Below are positions 8,795 to 15,945 of a stretch of 64,000 nucleotides of DNA, piece by piece. The stretch's first letter is position 1. The number at the start of each line of letters is the position of its first letter. The stretch comes from Bog-473 sp963843365 (GTDB taxonomy: Bacteria; Actinomycetota; Acidimicrobiia; Acidimicrobiales; RAAP-2), in contig CAWJKG010000002.1 of the NCBI GenBank assembly GCA_963843365.1, positions 1,116,001-1,180,000 of the forward strand. Reading direction: 5' to 3'. The position numbers and the translations under genes were made by a program. The notes beneath the pieces were generated by a model. The model did not search any database. It was not told where the DNA came from and was given only the letters and a program-made list of their open reading frames with translations.

Positions 8795-9444
8795 GTGGAG
8801 CTGGAGGTGCCTCGCTGGAACGCCTCGATCAACTCGGCCTGTGACGACACATCGAATTTCCGGAAGATCTGCGAAAGGTGGTTCCGGACCGTGCTCTGGC
8901 TCAAGCCCATGTCGTGAGCAATTGTCGACACTCGCTTGCCGGCAGCCAGTCTCTGGGCGATGTCCGCCTGCCTCGAACTGAGCAGGGCGACGGCGTCCTC
9001 GCCGAACGCTGGCGGCGACGAGGTATCCCCGAGGCCTGCCGCTACGGCTTCCAGGGCGATGCGTCGCAGCCGAGCTTCAAGTGCGGCGACGCGACTCTCG
9101 AGGGCAATCGTGCTCGATGGGGAGGACGCGGTGAGCACGAACGCCACACTGTGAGCCTCGGGCGGATGGAGCGGAGCGATGACAGCGGTGGCTCGCAGCC
9201 ACGTCCCCGATCGGTGCTGAAGTCGCAGCTCTATCCGTTCGTCCTCGGCGGCATGGAGCAGCGGACGGTCGTCGTCGTGCACGATGGAGTCGACCGGGGT
9301 CCCGATGCATTCGGAGGGCTCGTAACCGAGGAGATCAGCGACGTCGCCGGTGATGTGGCGCACACGTCTGTTCTCGTCCAGCACCCCGATGACAAAGGGC
9401 GTCTTGTCGAACGAACTGTGCATGTGGACCGACGAACCTCGCAC
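8791..9444 (-). CDS. PAS-LuxR transcription regulator
   Basis: An intact 217-residue regulator. The PAS domain covers about residues 12-110 (FVIGVLDENRRVRHIT, GYEPSECIGTPVDSIVHDDD). A short coiled linker with LESRVAALEARLRRIALEA joins it to a LuxR helix-turn-helix (LSSRQADIAQRLAAGKRVST, QSTVRNHLSQIFRKFDV). It is a shorter paralog of the regulator at 6184-7280, sharing the PSECxGT and the HTH motifs. The GTG at 9444 follows GGAAG; an ATG at 9423 is an alternative. It lies upstream of the GGDEF-EAL gene with a 112-bp gap, in the same direction. Confidence 0.85.
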   Translation of the reverse strand: MRGSSVHMHSSFDKTPFVIGVLDENRRVRHITGDVADLLGYEPSECIGTPVDSIVHDDDRPLLHAAEDERIELRLQHRSGTWLRATAVIAPLHPPEAHSVAFVLTASSPSSTIALESRVAALEARLRRIALEAVAAGLGDTSSPPAFGEDAVALLSSRQADIAQRLAAGKRVSTIAHDMGLSQSTVRNHLSQIFRKFDVSSQAELIEAFQRGTSSST

Positions 9445-9669
9445 TCAGCTTCCGGCGGAATGCTCTCGGCCGCCCTCGGAGCTGAGTGTCGACCGGACAT
9501 CGGACTGGCGCAATAGACGGTCCGTCACATCTGCTTGGACGAAATGGCAGACACAGTGGGTGCCGGCTGTGGCGCCACGGGGCTGCGGCGCCGGCGCGCG
9601 GTACAGGACCTGCTGGCGAGCGGACGCGCCGATTCCTGAGCCTGGATCGGCACCAACGGCTGGGCCCGT

Positions 9670-9733
9670 GTCGGGATCACCCGAACACGCGTCGGAGATC
9701 ACCCGAAGAGGGAATGTCGGGCTTCACCCGGAA
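9670..9733. repeat. Three 16-18 bp direct repeats beside tRNA-Lys
   Basis: Three imperfect copies of GTCGG-N2/3-TCACCCG(G)AA start at 9670, 9691 and 9716, with periods of 21 and 25 bases, ending 14 bases from the 3' end of the tRNA-Lys gene. The remainder of the gap (9445-9669) shows no gene. The pattern could be a regulator array, a processing or terminator region, or a decayed attachment site. The sequence alone does not decide. Confidence 0.55.
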
Positions 9734-9746
9734 CAACACACTTTTG

Positions 9747-9822
9747 TGGTGGGCCGCCCGGGTCTCGATCCCGGCACCTTGGGATTAAAAGTCCCCTGCT
9801 CTTCCCGATGAGCTAGCGGCCC
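9747..9822 (-). tRNA. tRNA-Lys (anticodon TTT)
   Basis: A complete cloverleaf. The acceptor stem GGGCCGC pairs with GCGGCCC; the anticodon loop reads CTTTTAA, giving anticodon TTT; the T arm is CCGGG-ATCGAGA-CCCGG. The discriminator is A, and CCA is encoded at 9749-9747. The T loop has A in place of the usual first T. A possible -10 (TTATCT) lies about 10 bases upstream of the 5' end. Confidence 0.95.
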
Positions 9823-9871
9823 GCGCCTGCAAGATAACGGACGGGCGGGGCCGCCCCCGGCGCAGCGGCTG

Positions 9872-10741
9872 TCAGCCGATTTCCGCCAGGTCCGCCACGA
9901 CGGGGCCCCAGGTCTCCTCGAGCCACCGGGAGGGCTCCGCACCGGCGGCACGGATCACGATGGCATCGACGCCGACGGCGCGGAGCGCCTCGGCCTCCCG
10001 GAGGATGTCGTCGCGCCCGGCGTCGTCCGGGACCCCGATCAGCGCAGTCACCTCGATCTGGTCGAATTCCCGCCCGACGTCACTGCAGTGCCCGCGCAGC
10101 ACCTCGACCTTGTGGCTCACGGTCTCGACGTCCCCGATGATGTTGCACGCGTCGGCGTAGGTGGCCACGAGCCGGAGCGTCTTGCGCTCCCCTCCTCCCC
10201 CGATGAGGACCCGGGGGCGCGGCGAGCTCACGGGCTGCGGGACGCAGAGCGTCTCGGCCAGCTTGAAATGGGTGCCCTCGTACGGGCCGTTGTCGTCGCT
10301 CCACATCTGGAAACAGATCTGCAGCGTCTCCTCGAGTCGCTCGTAACGCTCGCGCAGCGGCGGAAAGGGGACGCCCAGCCCGAGATGTTCCCGCTCGTAC
10401 CAGGCGGCACCCAACCCGAGTTCGGCCCGTCCCTGGGAGAGCACGTCGAGCGTCGTGATCGTCTTGGCGAGGAGCCCCGGATGACGGTAGGTGACGCCGC
10501 CCACCAGCATGCGGAAGCGCAGGCGCTCCGTCTTGGCTGCGGCAAAGGAGAGTGCCGTGTAGCCCTCGAGCATCGGTTCGTCGGCCGGCCACAGCATCTC
10601 CATCTGGAACCAGTGGTCCATCACGGACAGGGTCCGCACCCCGATGCCCTCGGCCGTCCGGGCCAGTGTGGCAAAGGTCGGTCCGATCGCTTCGGCCCCA
10701 CCCGGCCAGGTGAAGCGGGGTACGTGCACATCGAGTTCCAT
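9872..10741 (-). CDS. Luciferase-like (LLM) oxidoreductase, probably F420-dependent
   Basis: A 289-residue TIM-barrel protein of the bacterial luciferase-like family. It shows SVMDHWFQ near the N-terminus, VGGVTYRHPGLLAKTITTLD, GRAELGLGAAWYEREHLGLG and PRVLIGGGGERKTLRLVA. This arrangement matches actinobacterial F420-dependent oxidoreductases; the substrate is unknown. The open frame runs on upstream, but MELDVHVPRFTW at the ATG 10741 is the natural start. It is closely similar to the protein at 11660-12598 and is separated from it by an unrelated gene on the opposite strand, so the two are probably ancient duplicates. Confidence 0.85.
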   Translation of the reverse strand: MELDVHVPRFTWPGGAEAIGPTFATLARTAEGIGVRTLSVMDHWFQMEMLWPADEPMLEGYTALSFAAAKTERLRFRMLVGGVTYRHPGLLAKTITTLDVLSQGRAELGLGAAWYEREHLGLGVPFPPLRERYERLEETLQICFQMWSDDNGPYEGTHFKLAETLCVPQPVSSPRPRVLIGGGGERKTLRLVATYADACNIIGDVETVSHKVEVLRGHCSDVGREFDQIEVTALIGVPDDAGRDDILREAEALRAVGVDAIVIRAAGAEPSRWLEETWGPVVADLAEIG

Positions 10742-10846
10742 CTCGTCCTCCGGTCGCTCGTCTCGAGGGTAACCGCACCTCGGCAGGGCCATACCGGAGC
10801 GAGCACGGTCCCGGCCCGGGACAGTTGCGGACCGTAGGCTGCTCCT

Positions 10847-11614
10847 GTGCCTGCCAAGGTCTCGCCTCGGTCTGCGTCTCTCGCCTTCGCGCTCCTCGCC
10901 CTGCCGATCACGCTTGCCGCCTTCTCGGGAGGCGCCGCGGCTCAGGACACGACGACCACGACCACGGCGCCGGTGTCGACCACCACGGTGGCGCCGACGA
11001 CCACGACAGTGCCTCCCACGACGGCGCCGACCACCACGACGACGCTTCCCGCAACGACGACGACGCACGAGCGACCCACCACGACCACGACGAGCTCGAC
11101 GACGACGACGACGACGCCGCCGGCCAAGGGCACGTCGAGCTCGAAGACGTTGGGATGGGTCCTGCTGGCCGTCGTGATCGCGCTGGCGGCGATCCTCGTC
11201 GGCCTCCTGATCGCCCGCTCCCGACGGCAGGGCCGCGAGGTCGACTGGGACCGCTCGGTCCTGCCCGCGGTGACTGCAGCTGAGCTGGCGCGGGAGCTCG
11301 TGCTGTCGCAGACCCCCAACGACGACGCCGAGCACCGGGCCACGGTCAGCATGCAGGTCGACGACGCCGCCAACGGCCTGGAACGCGCCGCGTCGGCCGC
11401 GCCCGACGAGGAGCACAGGACCCTGGCCATGCGCTGCGCCAACAGCCTGCGCGGCCTCGCCTTCGCCGTCCAGGCGGACCACCTGCTGCGCTCCGGGGGG
11501 AAGGCCCCGACCGGGGAGCAGCTCGCTGCCGCCGACTCGGCCCGGCGCAACCGGTTGGCCGAGCTCAACGCAGCGCTCGAGGAACTCAAGCTGGCGATCG
11601 CGCCCACGAGGTAA
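10847..11614 (+). CDS. Exported Thr-rich single-pass membrane protein
   Basis: A 255-residue protein of unknown function. It has a signal peptide (about 1-32, ending GGAAAQ), a low-complexity stalk of TTT runs mixed with Pro, Ala and Val (about 33-97), one transmembrane helix (LGWVLLAVVIALAAILVGLL, about 102-121) and a basic RSRRQGR stop-transfer. A cytoplasmic helical domain of about 130 residues follows, rich in Ala, Glu and Leu. The GTG at 10847 is the only good start ahead of the signal peptide. It is divergent from one luciferase-like gene and convergent with the other. The stalk suggests a surface or sensor role, but no catalytic motif is visible. Confidence 0.75.
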   Translation: MPAKVSPRSASLAFALLALPITLAAFSGGAAAQDTTTTTTAPVSTTTVAPTTTTVPPTTAPTTTTTLPATTTTHERPTTTTTSSTTTTTTPPAKGTSSSKTLGWVLLAVVIALAAILVGLLIARSRRQGREVDWDRSVLPAVTAAELARELVLSQTPNDDAEHRATVSMQVDDAANGLERAASAAPDEEHRTLAMRCANSLRGLAFAVQADHLLRSGGKAPTGEQLAAADSARRNRLAELNAALEELKLAIAPTR

Positions 11615-11659
11615 GGCGGGGCACGTCGGCGCCCCCCCAGAAGGTCGTTGCGACCGCAG

Positions 11660-12598
11660 TCAGTCGGCGAAACGGCTGACGAGCAGCTCCCCCACCTGCC
11701 GCACCGTGTCCGGCGAACCCGTGGGCATGTTGAAGATGAAGTACTGCACACCGGCCGCCGCCAGCTCCTCGACGCGGGCCACCAGCTCGTCGGGCGTCCC
11801 GATGTCCGACGTCGTCGGCTCCTCGCCGGTCACCTGGCGCAGGAAGTCGCGGGTCGACGCCGTCTCCTCGGCGCTGGCGGTCAGCACGAGCGTGCTCAGG
11901 CGGCTCACCGTGACCTCGGAAGGATCGCGCCCGATCGCCTCGCAGTGGCGCCGCAGGACGTCGACCTTGTGGGCCACGGTGGCCGGGTCGCCGAAGATGT
12001 TCGTCATGTCGGCGTAGCGCGCCACCAGCCGCAGCGTGCGCTTCTCCCCACCCCCACCGATGAGGATGGGCGGACCGCCGGGCTGCACCGGCGGCGGCAC
12101 GTTGCGCGCCTCGTGGATGCGGTAGTAGCGCCCCTCGAAAGACGGCGCCTCTTCCGTGAACATGGCCCGGCAGATCTGCAGCGCCTCCTCCAGGCGGTCC
12201 AAGCGCTCGCCCGCCGGCGGGAAGTCGAAACCGAGCCCCTCGTGCTCGACGTCGTACCATGCCGCCCCGATACCGAGGATCGCCCGTCCCTTGCTCAAGA
12301 TGTCGAGCGTCGTCACGATCTTGGCCAGGTGCGCCGGGTTCCGGTACGTCACGCCCGTCACCATGGTGCCGAGGCGCACCCGCGCCGTCTGCGTCGCCAG
12401 AGCGCCCAGCAGGGTGTAGGAGTCCAGCATCGGTTGGGTCGGGCCGCCCATCGGTGGCAGTTGGTAGAAGTGGTCCATCACCCAGACCGAGTCGTAGCCC
12501 GTGTCCTCGGCCGCTCCCGCCATGGCGACCACCCCGTCGAAGAGGGCACCCGGCGTCTCGTCGCTGGTGAAGTTGGGAATCTGCAGTCCGAAGCGCAT
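11660..12598 (-). CDS. Luciferase-like (LLM) oxidoreductase, probably F420-dependent
   Basis: A 312-residue luciferase-like oxidoreductase that starts cleanly with MRFGLQIPNFTSDETPG. It contains SVWVMDHFYQLPPMGG, MVTGVTYRNPAHLAKIVTTL, AILGIGAAWYDVEHEGLGF and PPILIGGGGEKRTLRLVARY. It is a paralog of the gene at 9872-10741 but longer in the C-terminal half, with an extra segment containing RDFLRQVTGEEPTTSD. Both probably use F420H2 or FMN as hydride donor on unknown small molecules. It lies at the end of a minus-strand run after the phosphotransferase gene (27-bp gap) and may be co-transcribed with it. Confidence 0.87.
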   Translation of the reverse strand: MRFGLQIPNFTSDETPGALFDGVVAMAGAAEDTGYDSVWVMDHFYQLPPMGGPTQPMLDSYTLLGALATQTARVRLGTMVTGVTYRNPAHLAKIVTTLDILSKGRAILGIGAAWYDVEHEGLGFDFPPAGERLDRLEEALQICRAMFTEEAPSFEGRYYRIHEARNVPPPVQPGGPPILIGGGGEKRTLRLVARYADMTNIFGDPATVAHKVDVLRRHCEAIGRDPSEVTVSRLSTLVLTASAEETASTRDFLRQVTGEEPTTSDIGTPDELVARVEELAAAGVQYFIFNMPTGSPDTVRQVGELLVSRFAD

Positions 12599-12625
12599 GG
12601 GACCGAACCTAGTGGGACCCCGCCG

Positions 12626-13576
12626 TCACCAGCCCGTGAGGCGCCGGAGCCAGCCCACCGCGACCTCTCCCTGCGCAGCCTGGAAGGGACGCAGGGTCGG
12701 GAGCCCGGGCGGGTCCGGCAGCAGCGAGTGCCGGACCAGGAAGCCGCTGAAGGCGGCGACCAGGACAGCGAGGAGATCGCGATCGACCGAGGCTGACGGC
12801 GGCGACAGGTCGAGGAGATCCTCGGGTGCGGGCCCGCCCTCCAGTGCCACCGACGGCGCCCAGGCCACCAGGTCCAAGACGGGGATGCCGACGCATGCGT
12901 GGGGCCAGTCCACGAACACGACACCGCCGGCGGTCACCAGCACGTTGTCCGAGCGCACGTCGCAGTGGAGCAGCGTGGGCCCTGCCACCGCCTGGCGCCA
13001 CCCGGACTCGAGCGCGGCCAGCCGGTCGAGGTGGCGCCCGCACCACTCGTCGAGCCCGACGGGGTGCCCGCCCCTCGCCGCCAGGTCGGCCCAGCCGCCG
13101 AACAGCGGCGAGAGCCTGACCGCAGCCGACTGCGCCTCCGCCACGGGGTTGGGGGTGAGGGCGGCATGCAGCGCATGCAGCGCGCGGACGACGGCGCGCA
13201 GTTCGCCCGCGTCCCACGGGTGCCGCGGGGGCCGGCCGTCGATCGCCTCGAAGGCGAGAGCCACCCAGTCGCCGTCGTCGTAGACACTCAGCAGGCGCGG
13301 GAACTCCGGCGCGCCGGGCAGCGCCGCCGACACCGCCGCCTCGCGCCGGTGGAAGCCGGGCGATTCGGGGTTCAGCTCCGCTCCGACCGCCTTCACGAAG
13401 ACGGCACGGCGTGGGAATTCGAGCACCGCGGTCGCTCCCGGCGAGAAGCCACCGGACAGGTCGCGGACGGATGCCGGTGCGCCGCCCCCGACGCCGGCCG
13501 CCCACGTCCGCACCGCCGCGGGCACCTCGGCCCAGGGTAGGTGGACGCCGGCCGCCGGGCCGGTGGGGGCGGTCAC
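12626..13576 (-). CDS. Aminoglycoside phosphotransferase-family protein
   Basis: A 316-residue kinase-like protein. The catalytic loop is LLHCDVRSDNVLV (HxDxxxxN, about residues 201-213), followed by VVFVDWPHA, whose DW replaces the DFG metal-binding motif. The N-terminal lobe has AVFVKAVGAE with the likely ATP-binding Lys. The family phosphorylates small molecules such as sugars, choline or antibiotics; nothing here fixes the substrate, and resistance should not be assumed. The GTG at 13576 overlaps the stop of the upstream DUF6295 gene by four bases (GTGA), so the two are translationally coupled. Confidence 0.82.
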   Translation of the reverse strand: MTAPTGPAAGVHLPWAEVPAAVRTWAAGVGGGAPASVRDLSGGFSPGATAVLEFPRRAVFVKAVGAELNPESPGFHRREAAVSAALPGAPEFPRLLSVYDDGDWVALAFEAIDGRPPRHPWDAGELRAVVRALHALHAALTPNPVAEAQSAAVRLSPLFGGWADLAARGGHPVGLDEWCGRHLDRLAALESGWRQAVAGPTLLHCDVRSDNVLVTAGGVVFVDWPHACVGIPVLDLVAWAPSVALEGGPAPEDLLDLSPPSASVDRDLLAVLVAAFSGFLVRHSLLPDPPGLPTLRPFQAAQGEVAVGWLRRLTGW

Positions 13577-13833
13577 GTCGCGGCGGCTCCCGCAGCGGCC
13601 AGTGCCTCGTTGATGCTCTCGACCAGACGGCGCGCCGACTCGGCGCTGAGCTCGACGGCGACGCGCGCACCGGGCCCGCGGGCCGGGTCGGCGAAGTCGA
13701 TGTTGAGCGTGTGGTCGAACGGCGCGTGGAAGGGATGGTCGAAGTAGACGCTGGCCGACGTGACCGGGATCCAGCCCTGGGGACCCTTGGCACTGCCGGC
13801 GATCTCGGTGGCGACCGTGAGGTAGGAGCACAT
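13573..13833 (-). CDS. Small conserved protein, DUF6295-like
   Basis: An 86-residue protein starting MCSYLTVATEIAGSAKGPQG, with conserved FDHTLNIDFADP and a C-terminal helix ending in NEALAAAGAAAT. I recognise it as similar to small actinobacterial proteins placed in DUF6295, of unknown function. It lies 3 bases after the dienelactone hydrolase stop and overlaps the phosphotransferase start by four bases, so the three form one transcript. Confidence 0.7.
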   Translation of the reverse strand: MCSYLTVATEIAGSAKGPQGWIPVTSASVYFDHPFHAPFDHTLNIDFADPARGPGARVAVELSAESARRLVESINEALAAAGAAAT

Positions 13834-13836
13834 GGT

Positions 13837-14593
13837 TCAGTCCCCCGCCAGGTAGCGGCCGTACCACTCGAAGATGCGCTGCCAGCCGTCGACCGCGGCC
13901 TCGGGCCGGTAGGCGGGACGGTCGACGGAGAAGAAGGCGTGGCCGGCGCCGTCGTAACGGTGGAACTCGTACGTCTTGCCGGCGGCCTTGAGCGCCTGCT
14001 CCAACTCGTCGACCTGCTCGGGGCTGGGGAACTGGTCGTCGTTGCCGAAGAGGCCGAGCAGCGGGCAGCGCAGGTCCTGCGGTCCTGTCGACCAGGGGCG
14101 TGACCTTGAGCGGGAAGCCGTCGGGGACGGTGCCGGTGACGAAGGCCCCGTAGCAGTCGACGGCCGCGTCGACGGGGACGCTGATGGCGGTGAGGAACGA
14201 GTGGCGGCCGCCCGAGCAGTAGCCGATGACGCCGACCTTGCCGTTCGACGTGGGGAGCGCGCGGAGGGTGTCGACCGCCGCCTCGGCGTCGCCGACGAAC
14301 TGGTCGTCAGGGATGCCGCCGGCCTCACGGGTGGCGGCCGCGGCGTCGTCGGGATCGACATGGAGCCCCTGGCGGGCGTAGAGGTTGGGGCAGAGGGCGT
14401 TGTAGCCCTCGGCGGCGAAGCGGCGGGTGATCTCCTTGGTCGTCGAGTCCCAACCGGGCAGGTGGTGGATGACCAGGACGCCGGCGAAGGGGCCGTTCCC
14501 TTCGGGGAGGGCCTGGTACGCGTTGACGGTGGCGCCGTCGGGGGCCGTGTAGGTGATGTTCCCGGCGCTGAGGGCTTCTTCGGGGACGGGCAT
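13837..14593 (-). CDS. Dienelactone hydrolase family protein, frame broken
   Basis: A roughly 250-residue alpha/beta hydrolase. The nucleophile is Cys126 in VIGYCSGGRHSF, the Asp lies in LFGNDDQFPSP and the His in DGAGHAFFS, giving the Cys-Asp-His triad of dienelactone hydrolases. The family hydrolyses lactones such as dienelactone in chlorocatechol pathways, but many members act on other esters. The ATG at 14593 begins MPVPEEALSAG. One extra base near 14080-14100, at a short tandem GGTCCTGC/GGTCCTGT, separates PLVDRT from QDLRCPLLGLFG. Both halves are otherwise perfect, so the break is probably an error. It heads the three-gene minus-strand operon. Confidence 0.8.
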
Positions 14594-14698
14594 GGGCGAC
14601 GTGTCCTCTCTCCTTCTACTCTGCGGGTCTTTCACTGTGAGGCGTGGCGGTGGCCACGCTATGGCGTGTCGCCGAGGCCCGTGGCGGCCGCAACCGGC

Positions 14699-15945
14699 AT
14701 GATGTCCCCTGTGCCTCTGCGCCGACCGTTGGTGGCCCTCGCCGGCCTGGTGCTCGCCTGTTCGACAGCGGTGGCGGTTGACGGCGGCGGCGGCGGCGGG
14801 GCGGGGTGGCTCGGGCGGCCGCGGCGACGGCGACGACCGTGCGCACCGTGTTGGGGCCGGGGGTCGTCGACGACCCGGGTGGCATCGCGCTCGATGCGGC
14901 GGGCGACCTCTTCGTCGCCGACACGGGCCATTGCCGCGTCCTGGTCGTGCCGGATCACGCGGGCGTCCTCGACGGCATGCACGTCCGTCCGGGACGCGCC
15001 GTGACGCTGGCCGGGGGCAGCTGCACGGGACCGGGCTCCATCGGACACCCGAGCGGGGTCGCCGTCGACCCGCACGGTGACGTCTTCATCGCCGAGGCCA
15101 CGGCACAGCGGGTGCAGGAGGTACGCGCCGGCTCGCTTCGGGCGGTCACCGTGGCGGGGACGGGCACGGGCGGGTTCGACGGGGACGGGCTGGCCGCTTC
15201 CGCCGCAGAGCTCGACGAGCCGACCGGTGTGGCGGTGGACGCCCAGGGCGATCTCTTCATTGCCGACACCGCCAACTGCCGGGTGCGCATCGTTCCGGCG
15301 GCGACCGTCGCCCTGTACGGGCAGGTGATGACTGCCGGCCATCTCTACACGGTGGCGGGCACCGGCGTGTGCGGGAGCAGCGGGCAGGGCGGGCCCATCA
15401 CGTCCGCCCAACTGTGGAACCCCGTGGCCGTCGCCATCCCTGCCGGTGGTGCCCAGGCCCAGGACCTCTTCATCGCCGACGCCGGCGACCAGTCGATCCT
15501 GCTGGCTCCGACCGGCGGCGGCGTGACGTTCGGCGGCACGACGGTCGCCGCAGGGGACATCGGTGTCGTGGTGGGCGGCACGGGAAGCTACGGGCCCTAC
15601 CTGGCCGACGGGCTGTCCGCCGTGGGTCCGGCGGCCGAGCTCAACGACCCGCGTGGCGTCGCGGTCGGTTCGGACGGGGCCCTCTTCGTCAGCGATGGCT
15701 TCATGCATGCCATCCGCGTCGTCCCGACGACGACCGCAGACGTGCTGGGGCGCTCGCTGCAGGCCGGCCTGCTCTACACCGCCGCCGGCGCGGTGCCGGT
15801 CTCGACGGCGGAGGGGGACGGCGACGGGACCCGCTGGGTGGCCACGACGATGGCGACTCCCACCGGGGTGGCGGTGGCGCCCTCCGGCGCCCTCTTCTAC
15901 GCCGACGCCGGAGCGGACACGGTGCGGGAGATCGAGGCCCCGTGA
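14699..15945 (+). CDS. NHL-repeat lipoprotein, six-bladed propeller, frame broken
   Basis: About 415 residues. A lipoprotein signal peptide (VPLRRPLVALAGLVLACSTA, lipobox LVLAC) is followed by a Gly run and six NHL-type repeats with the recurrent pattern G(V/I)A(V/L)D..GDLF(V/I)AD....R(V/I). Clear copies begin near GGIALDAAGDLFVADTG, GVAVDPHGDVFIAE, GVAVDAQGDLFIADTAN, AQDLFIADAGDQ, GVAVGSDGALFVSDG and GVAVAPSGALFYADAGA. Six repeats make one beta-propeller, a binding scaffold. The signal peptide and the repeats are in different frames; the change falls in the GGC/GGG-rich stretch 14780-14806. Its stop overlaps the start of the rhamnosidase gene (GTGA), so the two are coupled. Confidence 0.78.

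Noticed and set aside
12626..13576. Antibiotic resistance call for the phosphotransferase
   Set aside because: The APH fold alone does not indicate drug substrates; many members act on metabolites.
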